A stretch of DNA of 56,784 nucleotides from Nitrospirota bacterium (lineage in GTDB: Bacteria > Nitrospirota > Thermodesulfovibrionia > Thermodesulfovibrionales > Dissulfurispiraceae), in contig JAFGXL010000022.1 in assembly GCA_016936655.1 (NCBI GenBank), forward strand, positions 1 to 56,784, written 5' to 3'. The notes below the pieces were generated by a model. It was not told the origin of the DNA and made no database searches. It saw nothing but the letters and a program-made list of their open reading frames with translations. Positions 1 to 8,988 of the stretch are shown here, piece after piece (within the stretch, counting starts at the first letter, position 1; every line of letters begins with the position of its first letter). The position numbers and the translations under genes were made by a program.

Positions 1-837
1 GCTCTGTATAAATTCGTTCTCCTGCTCGATACGAGCTTTAAACTCTTCCTTATGGATTTGTTCAAAACCGAGTCCTGAAAAAAGATCCTGATGCTTTTGC
101 GTCCATTCAGAATCTGAGGTGAACTCCGGAGCTGTTTCAGAAACAACACCTTCTGCTAGATACACAAGAGTGACTATGCCCTTGTGTCTGGCATCCTGAT
201 CTAAGCGGTGATGATTATGCACTGATGAGACGATCTCTTCCGGAAAAGAAAGCTGCTCAAGGAACCACTCGCCAGCCTGGCTATGTGTGCATCCAAAATT
301 CTGAATCTCTGCAGCTTCAAGATCCTCGTCATGCAAGGCACTAATTTGTGCATGAATCTCTCTGTAATTATCTGCTGCATAATGTTTGAGAAGTACAATC
401 CTTCCGATATCATGAAGCAGCCCGCTAAGGAAGCAGACATTTCTGTTGCTTACAGGCACGTTCTTGCAGAACATCTCAGCCATTACAGCAACACAGTAGG
501 AATGAACCCAGAGTTTTTTAAGTTTCTTTGGATCAACATTAAAAGAATGAAATATCGAAACTCCAAGCGCTATGCTCTTGGCAAGATTAAAACCGAGCAT
601 AAGAAGAGCCTGTTCAATACTGTTTATGCGGCCGGGGTATCCGAAAAATGGGGAATTAGCAACCCCGACGACTCGTTCGGCAAGCGATTGATCAAATTTT
701 ATAATTTCTGACAGCTCATTCAGAGATGCGTTCTCTTTGTTCAGAAGCTTTACCAGTCTCAGAGAAACCTGTGACAGAGTCGGGATGTCTTTCATCCTGC
801 TTATAGATTTTTTCAGCTCAATAATTCTGTTATCCAT
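1..837 (-). CDS. HDOD-domain signalling protein (3' end cut by window edge)
   Basis: The reading frame begins with ATG at 837 and stays open to base 1, giving 279 residues without a stop, so the C-terminus lies outside the window. The N-terminal part resembles HDOD domains: a conserved hydrophobic pattern with NSPFFG near residues 61-66, then LLHDIGR with the His-Asp pair at residues 142-143 and an NHH near residue 220. HDOD proteins are non-catalytic relatives of HD phosphohydrolases and usually take part in signalling or cell-cycle control; the exact role here is unknown. The start overlaps the stop of the upstream histidine kinase by 8 bp, so the two are probably translationally coupled and may act in one pathway. 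A second HDOD gene lies at the other end of the window. Confidence 0.85.
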   Translation of the reverse strand, partial: MDNRIIELKKSISRMKDIPTLSQVSLRLVKLLNKENASLNELSEIIKFDQSLAERVVGVANSPFFGYPGRINSIEQALLMLGFNLAKSIALGVSIFHSFNVDPKKLKKLWVHSYCVAVMAEMFCKNVPVSNRNVCFLSGLLHDIGRIVLLKHYAADNYREIHAQISALHDEDLEAAEIQNFGCTHSQAGEWFLEQLSFPEEIVSSVHNHHRLDQDARHKGIVTLVYLAEGVVSETAPEFTSDSEWTQKHQDLFSGLGFEQIHKEEFKARIEQENEFIQS

Positions 838-1978
838 GTCTGTCTCCGTAGATTACTCTTTTGATATCTTCAATTCCAAACGGTTTTCTAAGAACAGGTA
901 TGCTGAAATTATTCTTTATCACCCTGTCTTCAAGCGTTATATCAGCTGTTGTGAATACAAAATTCTGCGGAAATACATACGCAGTAGCCCTATTTATAAA
1001 ATCTATAATTCCTACATTGTCTGAATTATAATCCACAAAAACAAAATCAAACAACTCTGACTTTATATGTTTTAAAGCGGTTTCTGTGTTATTTACGCAT
1101 ACAACATCACAGCCGGCAGCATCAAGCATCGCAGCCATCGCCTCAGACACAAGGGCTGAAGGCTCAACAACAATAACTTTTTTAGCCTTGTCAGATTCGC
1201 CCCTGTGCGGAGCAAGGAGGTTTAATTGAGGATCAACAACAGGCAGCTTGATTGTAAGCTTTGCGCCTCTGCCTGATGAATAGACCTCTATACTGCCTCC
1301 ATGTTCAATTATAACACCATGCGAGATACTCAACCCAAGTCCTGTTCCATCTTTCTTTGTTGTGAAAAATGGCATAAAAACCTTGTCTATATTTTCCTTG
1401 CTTATCCCTTCACCAGTATCTGATATATGAATCTCTGCCAGGCTATTGACCCTTTTAACAGTTACTTCAAGATGCTTCTGGCTGTCAGATTCAGCCATCG
1501 ACTGGATAGCATTCATTAACAGATTAAATAGTACCTGCTGAAGCTTGTAGTAATCACCGTTGACATAAATGGGCTGTTCTGAAAGACAAAGTGATTTTGC
1601 AATGCGTCCTGTCTTGATGTGGTAGTCAAAAAGATCTAATGTGTGCAGAACAACTTCATTCAGATCAACCTGGCTGAATGACATCTTATCCTTGCGTAGG
1701 AAGATGAGAAGACCTTCAACTATCTTTGCTGATCTTATAGCTGCAGACTGGATGTTATCTATATACCGCTGCGCCTGCTGATCAATCTCCATAGCCTGGA
1801 GCACCTGTGCGAAACCGATTACTGCTGCGAGAGGATTGTTAAGTTCGTGAATAATGTTGGAGATTAATTCATTTAGTGAAGAATTGTTGTCTGTACGTTT
1901 ATTGTCAGCCTTTTTTACATGTCTGCCAATCTCGCTGGTCATAAGAAAATCAGGACCCCCAATGTATGTTATTATCAA
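830..1978 (-). CDS. Hybrid sensor histidine kinase with C-terminal receiver domain
   Basis: A soluble histidine kinase of 382 residues. The phospho-accepting H-box HELNNPL (His44) is followed by an N-box (QVLFNLLMNAIQ), a G1 box (DTGEGIS) and a G2 box (GTGLGLS), so all catalytic parts are present. The last ~120 residues form a receiver-like domain with Asp316 (FVFVDYN) and Lys365 (LRKPF); its N-terminal acidic pair is reduced to one Glu. There is no transmembrane or PAS sensor domain, so it probably senses through a partner protein. An alternative start at 1942 (MTSEIG) has a G-rich stretch upstream and may be the true one. It overlaps the HDOD gene at 837, which suggests that protein is a partner or downstream element. 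Confidence 0.88.
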   Translation of the reverse strand: MIITYIGGPDFLMTSEIGRHVKKADNKRTDNNSSLNELISNIIHELNNPLAAVIGFAQVLQAMEIDQQAQRYIDNIQSAAIRSAKIVEGLLIFLRKDKMSFSQVDLNEVVLHTLDLFDYHIKTGRIAKSLCLSEQPIYVNGDYYKLQQVLFNLLMNAIQSMAESDSQKHLEVTVKRVNSLAEIHISDTGEGISKENIDKVFMPFFTTKKDGTGLGLSISHGVIIEHGGSIEVYSSGRGAKLTIKLPVVDPQLNLLAPHRGESDKAKKVIVVEPSALVSEAMAAMLDAAGCDVVCVNNTETALKHIKSELFDFVFVDYNSDNVGIIDFINRATAYVFPQNFVFTTADITLEDRVIKNNFSIPVLRKPFGIEDIKRVIYGDRHG

Positions 1979-2089
1979 TGAATATGTTATCGTGTTTCAA
2001 AATTATATCTTTAGTAAACTTATTATAGTAAGAATTCTTCTAAATATTATGTTAATTTCTAAATACATTAAACATCTTAATGAGGATAA

Positions 2090-2872
2090 ATGCTACGTAA
2101 ACTAGAGTTCATTAATGGCTGCTACAAGTCTTCTCAAAAAAAGATGCCGCTGACAGCCAGATTTGCTCCGCAGGCATACTTTAAGTCAAGGCTTATCCAG
2201 ATAGTTATGAGAGGAGGATTAAAGGCAAAACAAGGTCTTTATGGCGACGCTGAATGGGTACAAAGCAGTCTAGCCACGCTCGACACACTCGAAAAGATAG
2301 GAGTAGACATATCTATCAAGGGAGCGGATAATTTTATAAATCTTCCAGGCCCATCTGTATTCATCGCCAACCACATGAGCACACTAGAGACATTCGTACT
2401 TCCCGGAATTGTGCAGCCATACAAAGATGTGACATTCATTGTAAAAAAGAGCCTTATCTCTTATCCTGTATTCGGCCATATAATGCGATCACGAAATCCT
2501 ATAGTTGTATCAAGAGACAATCCCCGTGACGACCTTAGAACAGTGCTTACAGAAGGTGAAGAGAGGCTCTCAAAAGGCATATCTGTTATTGTATTTCCTC
2601 AGGGTACAAGAAGCACAAGACTTGACACTTCAGACTTCAATACAATAGGCATAAAGCTCGCAAAAAATGCCGGCGTGCCTGTAATACCTGTGGCTCTCAA
2701 GACAGATGCATGGGGCAATGGAAAGATTCTGAAAGAGTTTGGCAGAATTAATCCCGGCTTAAGAGTATACTTTGAATTTGGAAGCCCAAGCAGCATATCC
2801 GGCAGAGGCATACATGAGCACCAGGCAATAGTAGAATTTATAAGATCAAGACTCTCTGACTGGAGCGATTAA
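2090..2872 (+). CDS. 1-acyl-sn-glycerol-3-phosphate acyltransferase-like protein (PlsC family)
   Basis: A 260-residue acyltransferase of the PlsC/LPLAT family, which transfers a fatty acyl group to lysophosphatidate or a similar lysolipid at the inner membrane. Motif I appears as NHMSTLE (the family's NHX4D, here with Glu in place of Asp), and motif III as FPQGTRS, matching the usual FPEGTRS. A GAGG sequence about 6 bp upstream supports the start at 2090. It is transcribed alone on the plus strand between minus-strand genes and converges with the nitroreductase gene. The Glu substitution is conservative and probably still active. The acyl acceptor cannot be told from sequence, and a role in another lipid such as ornithine lipid is possible. 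Confidence 0.85.
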   Translation: MLRKLEFINGCYKSSQKKMPLTARFAPQAYFKSRLIQIVMRGGLKAKQGLYGDAEWVQSSLATLDTLEKIGVDISIKGADNFINLPGPSVFIANHMSTLETFVLPGIVQPYKDVTFIVKKSLISYPVFGHIMRSRNPIVVSRDNPRDDLRTVLTEGEERLSKGISVIVFPQGTRSTRLDTSDFNTIGIKLAKNAGVPVIPVALKTDAWGNGKILKEFGRINPGLRVYFEFGSPSSISGRGIHEHQAIVEFIRSRLSDWSD

Positions 2873-2878
2873 CAGCTG

Positions 2879-3388
2879 CTACCACCTGTCGTAATGTATT
2901 CTTGACAGACTAAACCTTTCTGCAGGCTCTTTGGATTCTGCAGGGTAACCAAAAGATATAAGTGAAAGAGGCATCACAGAATCAGGCAGATTCATTAAAC
3001 TTCTTATGTCATTTACCCTCTCCTGCCTAGGATATATACCGAGCCATACAGCGCCTAATCCTATTGCGTGAGCTGCAATAAGCATATTCTGAGTTGCTGC
3101 TGAACAATCCTGCACCCAGTAGTCTTTATACCTTTCCAGAGAAGTATCTGCGCATACGAGAATCGCAGCCGGAGCATCTTTAAGCATCTGGGCATGGGGA
3201 TGAAAATCTGCAACAGAGTTAAGAGCCTCTCTGTCTGTTATAACAATAAAATGCCAAGGCTGCTGATTCCCTGCTGAGGGCGCGCTCATTGCACACTGTA
3301 TCAGCTCTTTGATTATCGATTCAGGAACAGCTTCAGATCTGTACTTTCTTATACTTCTTCTGGTCAGTATTGCTGTTACAGCATCCAT
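2879..3388 (-). CDS. Nitroreductase-family flavoprotein
   Basis: A 169-residue single-domain nitroreductase-family protein. The N-terminal motif TRRSIRKYRSEAVP and the SAPSAGNQQPWHF segment are the FMN-binding signature of the family; a conserved LGAVWLGIYP segment occurs in the C-terminal half. Members use FMN and NAD(P)H to reduce nitro compounds, quinones or enones, and substrates are rarely predictable. GGAGG four bases before ATG 3388 supports the start. It sits downstream of a strong terminator that closes ppdK, so it is probably transcribed on its own. Confidence 0.9.
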   Translation of the reverse strand: MDAVTAILTRRSIRKYRSEAVPESIIKELIQCAMSAPSAGNQQPWHFIVITDREALNSVADFHPHAQMLKDAPAAILVCADTSLERYKDYWVQDCSAATQNMLIAAHAIGLGAVWLGIYPRQERVNDIRSLMNLPDSVMPLSLISFGYPAESKEPAERFSLSRIHYDRW

Positions 3389-3412
3389 GCGTCCTCCATC
3401 TCGAGTCTAAAA

Positions 3413-3452
3413 TATAATAAGGGAGGGCTTTACCAAGCCCTCCCTTATTATA
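3413..3452 (-). terminator. Rho-independent terminator of ppdK
   Basis: A perfect 18-bp stem with a TACC loop (arms 3413-3430 and 3435-3452; core GGGAGGGCTT/AAGCCCTCCC). On the minus strand the lower arm runs into a T-rich stretch (TTTTAG). It lies 13 bp past the ppdK stop and before the nitroreductase start, so it most likely ends ppdK transcription. Confidence 0.85.
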
Positions 3453-3465
3453 GTAAAAATATATA

Positions 3466-6249
3466 CTACTTTTTCTTTTTGTTGTTTATAGCTGCCTGAG
3501 CTGCCGCAAATCTGGCGATAGGCACCCTGAATGGTGAACAGCTGACATAATTCAGTCCAATTATATGGCAGAACTCTACAGAACTCGGATCTCCGCCATG
3601 CTCTCCGCAAATGCCCAGCTTAATGTCCTTTTTCACCTTTCTGCCCTTTTCAGCAGCTATCTTCATAAATTCACCGACCCCATCCCTGTCTATTGATACA
3701 AAAGGATCTACCTTAAGTATCCCTTTCTCTACATAATGTGGCAGGAACTTTCCGGCATCATCTCTCGATAATCCAAAAACAGTCTGCGTCAGGTCGTTTG
3801 TGCCAAAAGAGTAGAAGTCAGCATGCTCCGCTATCTGGTGAGATGTTACACATGCCCTTGGCAGCTCGATCATTGTGCCGACAGTATAGTTGATTTTTAC
3901 TTTATACTGCCTGCATACATCATTTGCAGTAGCAACAGTGCTCTCTCTCATCATCTGCAGCTCTCCCACATGACCAACAAGAGGTATCATTATCTCGGGC
4001 ATCACTTTTACCTTCTGCTTTGTAAGCTCGCAGGCTGCCTCCATAATAGCCCTTACCTGCATTTCGTATATTTCAGGGAATGTTACTCCCAAGCGGCATC
4101 CTCTATGGCCGAGCATAGGGTTAAATTCATGAAGAGACGAATTTTTCGCATTCAGCTGCTCAAAAGGCACGCCCATCTCTGATGCAAGATCCTTCAGTTC
4201 TTTCTCTGTATGCGGAAGAAACTCATGAAGCGGCGGATCGAGAAGCCTTACAGTAACCGGCAGCCCAGCCATAGCCTTGAATATGCCGATAAAGTCAGCC
4301 TTCTGAAAAGGAAGCAGTTTTGCCAGAGCCTTTTTCCTTCCTTCTAGAGTCTCAGAAAGAATCATCTCTCTTACAGCCTTAATCCTGTTAGCCTCAAAAA
4401 ACATATGCTCTGTCCTGCAGAGGCCTATTCCCTGCGCTCCAAAAGATCTGGCTGTCTGAGCATCTTTTGGTGTATCAGCATTTGTCCTCACACCAAGAGT
4501 ACTGATCTGGTCAGCCCACTTCATAAGCTCTTTGTACCATGGGTTATTATCAGGATCAGCAGGCAGCAGAGTCAGTTTGCCAAGATATACCCTGCCTTTT
4601 GTGCCGTTGAGTGTTATCCAGTCTCCTTCTTTTATGACTGAACCATTCACCTTTATGATTTTGTTTTTGAGATCTATATCCAGAACAGAGCATCCTACTA
4701 TGCAGCACTTTCCCCATCCCCTTGCAACAAGAGCTGCATGGCTTGTCATTCCTCCCTTTGCTGTGAGTATGGCCTCAGCAGCATGCATGCCATGGACATC
4801 CTCAGGAGATGTCTCGTTTCTGACCAGTATTACCTTTTCTCCTTTTTTTGACCATACTTCAGCGTCGTCAGCATTAAAAACCACTCTGCCTACTGCACCG
4901 CCCGGACCTGCAGGAAGACCTTTTGCAAGCTCAACAGCCATCTTCTCAGCAGCAGGATCAACACTCGGATGCAGCAGCTCATCTATCTGCTCAGGTTTTA
5001 CCCTCATGATAGCTGTCTCTTTTGAGATCAGCTTCTGTTTTGCCATCTCAACAGCCATTCTGATGGCAGCCTGTCCGTTTCTCTTGCCAACTCTCGTCTG
5101 GAGCATCCATAGCCTGCCCTCTTCTATCGTGAACTCAATATCCTGCATATCTTTGTAATGTTTTTCGAGATTCTTCTGTATAGCGAAAAGCTCTTTGTAT
5201 ATCTTTGGCATAGACTCTTCAAGTGATGGAAGATGCCTTGTATCGTCGGTCTTGCCTGATTTATTTACCGGATAAGGAGTCCTTATGCCGGCAACCACAT
5301 CCTCTCCCTGTGCATTTGTAAGCCACTCGCCAAAGAATTTATCCTCTCCGGTTGCAGGGTTTCTTGTAAATGCAACGCCTGTTGCAGAATTGTCACCTGT
5401 ATTTCCGAACACCATTGACTGGACATTAACAGCTGTGCCCCAATCCTGAGGTATCTTCTCTATCTTTCTGTACGCAACAGCTCTCTTGCCCATCCATGAC
5501 TGAAACACAGCGCCTATTCCGCCCATCAGCTGATCTTCAGCATTATCAGGAAAAGGCTTTCCGAGCGTATCCTTTATGATAGTCTTAAACTCGCTGCAGA
5601 GCAGTTTAAGGTCATTGACTGTCATATCTGTATCGCTTTTGTAGCCCTTCTGTTTCTTAAGCATATCCATTCTATGTTCAAGCTTATGCCTTATGCCCTG
5701 ACCGTCTTCAGTCTCTATTCCTGCTGCCTTTTCCATAACAACATCTGAATACATCATCATAAGACGGCGGTAAGCATCATAAACAAATCTTTCATTGGAT
5801 GTCTTCTTGATAAGTCCTGGGATGGTCTTTGTGGTGAGTCCTATATTAAGAACTGTTTCCATCATGCCTGGCATTGAGCTTCTTGCTCCTGATCTTACAG
5901 ACATGAGAAGTGGATTTGATGGATCACCGAAGCCGCTGCCCATAATCTTTTCGACTCTTGCCATAGCTGCATCTATTTGGGGTTTAAGCTCTTTGGGATA
6001 TTTCTTGTTATTATCATAATAAAGGGTACATACTTCAGTAGTTATTGTGAAGCCTGGGGGAACCGGCATGCCCAGATTAACCATTTCCGCAAGATTTGCT
6101 CCCTTGCCGCCGAGCAGATTCTTCATTTCTGCCTTTCCGTCCGCTTTGCCTGATCCAAAAAAGTATACATACTTCTTAGTCTTAGTCCTAGAAGGCTTAG
6201 AGGCAGCTGATACCTTCTTTTGGCACTTCCTTGCTGCAGATTTAGCCAT
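3466..6249 (-). CDS. ppdK: Pyruvate, phosphate dikinase
   Basis: Catalyses pyruvate + ATP + Pi to PEP + AMP + PPi, or the reverse, and links glycolysis with gluconeogenesis in anaerobes. All three domains are present in about 927 residues: an N-terminal ATP-grasp domain (KNLLGGKGANLAEM), the central phosphohistidine domain (GGMTSHAALVARGWGK, catalytic His) and the C-terminal TIM barrel (LCRTEHMFF, GTNDLTQTVFGLSRDD, GICGEHGGDP with the catalytic Cys). The start was set at 6249 because AGGGGG lies 9 bases upstream; the frame remains open upstream to 6300 without a good RBS. The first ~25 residues are a Lys/Ala/Ser-rich basic extension before the usual KYVYFFG start. Monocistronic, closed by the hairpin at 3413-3452. 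Confidence 0.97.
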   Translation of the reverse strand: MAKSAARKCQKKVSAASKPSRTKTKKYVYFFGSGKADGKAEMKNLLGGKGANLAEMVNLGMPVPPGFTITTEVCTLYYDNNKKYPKELKPQIDAAMARVEKIMGSGFGDPSNPLLMSVRSGARSSMPGMMETVLNIGLTTKTIPGLIKKTSNERFVYDAYRRLMMMYSDVVMEKAAGIETEDGQGIRHKLEHRMDMLKKQKGYKSDTDMTVNDLKLLCSEFKTIIKDTLGKPFPDNAEDQLMGGIGAVFQSWMGKRAVAYRKIEKIPQDWGTAVNVQSMVFGNTGDNSATGVAFTRNPATGEDKFFGEWLTNAQGEDVVAGIRTPYPVNKSGKTDDTRHLPSLEESMPKIYKELFAIQKNLEKHYKDMQDIEFTIEEGRLWMLQTRVGKRNGQAAIRMAVEMAKQKLISKETAIMRVKPEQIDELLHPSVDPAAEKMAVELAKGLPAGPGGAVGRVVFNADDAEVWSKKGEKVILVRNETSPEDVHGMHAAEAILTAKGGMTSHAALVARGWGKCCIVGCSVLDIDLKNKIIKVNGSVIKEGDWITLNGTKGRVYLGKLTLLPADPDNNPWYKELMKWADQISTLGVRTNADTPKDAQTARSFGAQGIGLCRTEHMFFEANRIKAVREMILSETLEGRKKALAKLLPFQKADFIGIFKAMAGLPVTVRLLDPPLHEFLPHTEKELKDLASEMGVPFEQLNAKNSSLHEFNPMLGHRGCRLGVTFPEIYEMQVRAIMEAACELTKQKVKVMPEIMIPLVGHVGELQMMRESTVATANDVCRQYKVKINYTVGTMIELPRACVTSHQIAEHADFYSFGTNDLTQTVFGLSRDDAGKFLPHYVEKGILKVDPFVSIDRDGVGEFMKIAAEKGRKVKKDIKLGICGEHGGDPSSVEFCHIIGLNYVSCSPFRVPIARFAAAQAAINNKKKK

Positions 6250-6391
6250 TGTTATACCCCCTGAATTTGAGCTTATTAGTGAATATATATATTTGAACAT
6301 TAAGTCTAAATCAAAAATCCCAAAATTTCAAGAAAAAGCTTTATAAATCATTATTGCACTTTTTAGCATTAAACAAGACAAAAACAAGTAT

Positions 6392-7351
6392 TCATCCCAA
6401 AACTAGCCCTTTTTCATTAATAAATCTTATATCATCTTCATAAGATCTGCCATTTGTTGTTAAATAATTGCCTGTCATTACAGCATCCGCGCCTGCTTCA
6501 AATATCATTGTATGCATATTTTGTAGTATCTGAATCCTGCCGCCGCATACTCTTATTGATTTATCAGGAAGCATAAATCTTAATATGCTTATAATTTTCA
6601 GTGAATCATCAGGCAGTATCAGAGCACTGTGTTCAAGCCGGGTGCCTTTTACCGGCACAAGAAAATTCACTGGAACAGATTCTATACCCAAATCAGCTAA
6701 AATAAGCGCCATATCAATCCTGTCCTGCCAACTCTCGCCAAGCCCGAATATGCCCCCTGAGCAGACCGAGATACCTGCTGAAATTGCAGCCTCGATTGTC
6801 CTGAGTTTATCTGAATATTTATGGGTTGTGCATATTTTGGGAAAGAAGTTCTCTGATGTTTCTAAATTGTTATGATATCTCTCGAGACCGCAGGATCTAA
6901 GATAAGAAAGCTCCTGTTTATCCAGCAGACCTAAAGAAGCACATGGCTTTAACCCCAGTGTTCTGATAATTTCTATCATTTTGCCTATAATCTTGAGCTC
7001 ATCAGCTCCGCACTTTCTGCCGCTGGTTACTATGCTAAATCTCTTTACTCCTGCTTCCGCTGCCTCTGAAGCAGCCATTCTAAGCTTTGCTGAGTCTATA
7101 AGAGAATACTTGCTTACATCTGCTGTGCTGAGAGAAGATTGAGAACAGTAAGCGCAATCTTCAGGACATTTGCCAGACTTGGCATTGACAATTGCGCAGA
7201 GTTCTATGCGGTCTCCGGAATATCTAATTCGTGCTGCATATGCCGCCTTTACTATTTCAGCGCTATACTCAAGGCCTGAATCTGCCATCAGCATAGCTTC
7301 TGATGCTGTTATCGCTTTGCCACTATATATTTTTTTTATTATCTGTTCCAT
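6392..7351 (-). CDS. bioB: Biotin synthase
   Basis: A radical-SAM enzyme that inserts sulfur into dethiobiotin to form biotin. The CPEDCAYCSQSS segment carries the CxxxCxxC [4Fe-4S] cluster motif typical of BioB, and later segments such as HNLETS-like (HNNLETSENFF), GGIFGLGE, VPVNFLVP and AGADAVMTGNYLTT match the family along its whole length. The most upstream ATG is at 7393, but similarity begins with MEQIIKK at 7351, chosen here; the RBS is weak. Other biotin genes are not in the window. It follows the acylphosphatase gene on the same strand. Confidence 0.95.
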   Translation of the reverse strand: MEQIIKKIYSGKAITASEAMLMADSGLEYSAEIVKAAYAARIRYSGDRIELCAIVNAKSGKCPEDCAYCSQSSLSTADVSKYSLIDSAKLRMAASEAAEAGVKRFSIVTSGRKCGADELKIIGKMIEIIRTLGLKPCASLGLLDKQELSYLRSCGLERYHNNLETSENFFPKICTTHKYSDKLRTIEAAISAGISVCSGGIFGLGESWQDRIDMALILADLGIESVPVNFLVPVKGTRLEHSALILPDDSLKIISILRFMLPDKSIRVCGGRIQILQNMHTMIFEAGADAVMTGNYLTTNGRSYEDDIRFINEKGLVLG

Positions 7352-7396
7352 GAAAATTAAGGTTATCCTAGAGATTTTAAAAAAGCAGGACAACTT

Positions 7397-7672
7397 CTAA
7401 TATCTTATCTGAAATCCGTTTAAAACTTCTGTGCTGTTATCAGCAACCACAGTTACAGCTGTAACAACAGAAGCCTGCGGACCTTGCCTACAGAGCTCAA
7501 CGAGGCGTTCAAGCAAATCTTCCTCTCCCTCTGCAAGAGACTCTACAGCTCCGTCAGGCATATTGCGAACCCAGCCATTTAGACCTAGCAGTTCAGCATT
7601 ATGTTTTGTGAATGCTCTGTAGCATACGCCCTGAACACGTCCGGTTATGCTTAAATGAATTCTCCGAATCAC
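7397..7672 (-). CDS. acyP: Acylphosphatase
   Basis: A 91-residue protein covering a whole acylphosphatase domain, which hydrolyses carboxyl-phosphate bonds such as those in acetyl phosphate or carbamoyl phosphate. The anion-binding loop GRVQGVCYR with its catalytic Arg and the following NGWVRNMPDG with its catalytic Asn are both intact. The start codon is GTG, with GGAG eight bases upstream. The same fold occurs at the N-terminus of HypF at 35.8 kb, but this is a free-standing enzyme. Confidence 0.93.
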   Translation of the reverse strand: MIRRIHLSITGRVQGVCYRAFTKHNAELLGLNGWVRNMPDGAVESLAEGEEDLLERLVELCRQGPQASVVTAVTVVADNSTEVLNGFQIRY

Positions 7673-7694
7673 GATCGATTCTCCAAAAACCCTT

Positions 7695-8246
7695 CTATTT
7701 ATTTATTTTTATATTTTTAAAAAGTGATTTGTTCATCTCGCCTGCCCATTTACCACCTGTCAATACAACCGAGAGAGTAAAATCTGATTTGGCCGCACCT
7801 TTATAATGAAATATAAGTTGTCCCGGCTCAGTCTGACCTTTGTTCAGAAAGGTCTTTGCCAAACCGTCAGGCAGAGATGAGCTGCCTGCGATAGACTTTT
7901 TCCTGAGTTCGTATGATGTGCCGGTTGAGTCATAAAAGCTGCTGGAGCTTTCGAGAAAAAACCAGCCAGATCTGTCGCCACAATTTGTGACCTCAAAACC
8001 GCATACAGCAAGATCATCATTTACAGAACAGCCCTTGAGCTGAAAAACAAGATCATTTACAGACTGGAGCTGATTTTCGATAAGCCAGAAAGAAATTTTC
8101 GCTTTAGTGCATATAGGCAGAGGTAAATTAATATTGATCTGTTTTTCACCATCAGTCTGCTCTGCTGATATACTCTCCGGATCAGCAGCTGTAACAGCTG
8201 CCGCCAGTATAACAACCATTAAATAGTACAGAACCCTTGATATCAT
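7695..8246 (-). CDS. Secreted protein of unknown function
   Basis: A 183-residue protein with a likely signal peptide (YYLMVVILAAAVTAA, residues 7-21) and a mostly beta-strand mature part. The pattern of a short polar linker and then WFFLESSSSFYDSTGTSYEL and QLIFHYKG recalls small extracellular immunoglobulin-like domains of the DUF4352 type, but this is a loose resemblance. A good RBS (GGAAGG, spacing 7) supports the start. It lies between livF and acyP on the same strand with short gaps. I do not recognise its function. Confidence 0.75.
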   Translation of the reverse strand: MISRVLYYLMVVILAAAVTAADPESISAEQTDGEKQININLPLPICTKAKISFWLIENQLQSVNDLVFQLKGCSVNDDLAVCGFEVTNCGDRSGWFFLESSSSFYDSTGTSYELRKKSIAGSSSLPDGLAKTFLNKGQTEPGQLIFHYKGAAKSDFTLSVVLTGGKWAGEMNKSLFKNIKINK

Positions 8247-8283
8247 AAGATCACCTTCCTGTCTTAAAGTATAACCTTAAATA

Positions 8284-8988
8284 CTACTTCCCGAGATAAG
8301 CTTTTTTTACTTGATCATCATTTATAAGGTCTCTTCCCCTTCCTGATAATTTAACAGCCCCGCTGTCCAGCACATAAGCCCTTTCACATAACGATAATGC
8401 GGCCATGGCATTCTGCTCTACAAGCAGCACTGTTACCCCTTCCTTATTTATCTCCTTTATAACCCTGAATATCTTCTGCGCCATGACAGGAGAGAGCCCG
8501 AGCGACGGCTCATCAAGCAGCAGTAGTCTCGGACTGCTCATCAATGCCCTTCCTATAGCCAGCATCTGCTGTTCTCCTCCGCTTAGAGTGCCCCCAAGCT
8601 GTGATCTGCGTTCTTTAAAAACAGGGAATAGATCATATACATCCTGGAGCCTCTTCTTCAATGAGGCAGTGCTGGTAGAAAACCCGCCCATTAGCAGATT
8701 TTCATGAACAGACAGGCCCGGAAATATTCTCCTGCCCTCAGGTACCTGCGATATGCCCATATTGACTATGGCATGCGGATCCAGACCTGCAATGTTCCTG
8801 CCGTCAAATAGTATCTCTCCGGAGTCAGGCTTCAGTATTCCTGACAATGCCATCAACGCTGTAGATTTGCCGGCTCCATTGCTGCCGATCAGGGTTATTA
8901 TCTCACCTAAATGCACCTCCAGGCTTATGTCCTTGAGCGCCTTTACAGATCCATAAGATACTTGAAGATTATTTATTCTTAGCAGCAT
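8284..8988 (-). CDS. livF: Branched-chain amino acid-type ABC transporter ATPase
   Basis: Second ATPase of a LivHMGF-type importer. Walker A (GSNGAGKST), the ABC signature (LSGGEQQMLAIGRALM) and Walker B (LLLLDEPSLGL) are intact, and the protein ends with the usual QVKKAYLGK. A longer frame starts at 9042, but ATG 8988 overlaps the livG stop (TGATG arrangement), matches the family length of about 235 residues and is chosen. It sits at the inner face of the membrane and works with LivG on the LivH/LivM channel. Confidence 0.95.
   Translation of the reverse strand: MLLRINNLQVSYGSVKALKDISLEVHLGEIITLIGSNGAGKSTALMALSGILKPDSGEILFDGRNIAGLDPHAIVNMGISQVPEGRRIFPGLSVHENLLMGGFSTSTASLKKRLQDVYDLFPVFKERRSQLGGTLSGGEQQMLAIGRALMSSPRLLLLDEPSLGLSPVMAQKIFRVIKEINKEGVTVLLVEQNAMAALSLCERAYVLDSGAVKLSGRGRDLINDDQVKKAYLGK

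Noticed and set aside
283-711. 142-aa plus-strand open frame
   Set aside because: It is antisense to the HDOD gene, which is continuous on the minus strand with conserved motifs.
4532-5158. 208-aa plus-strand open frame
   Set aside because: Antisense to ppdK; Ser/Pro-rich composition is the usual shadow of a conserved gene.
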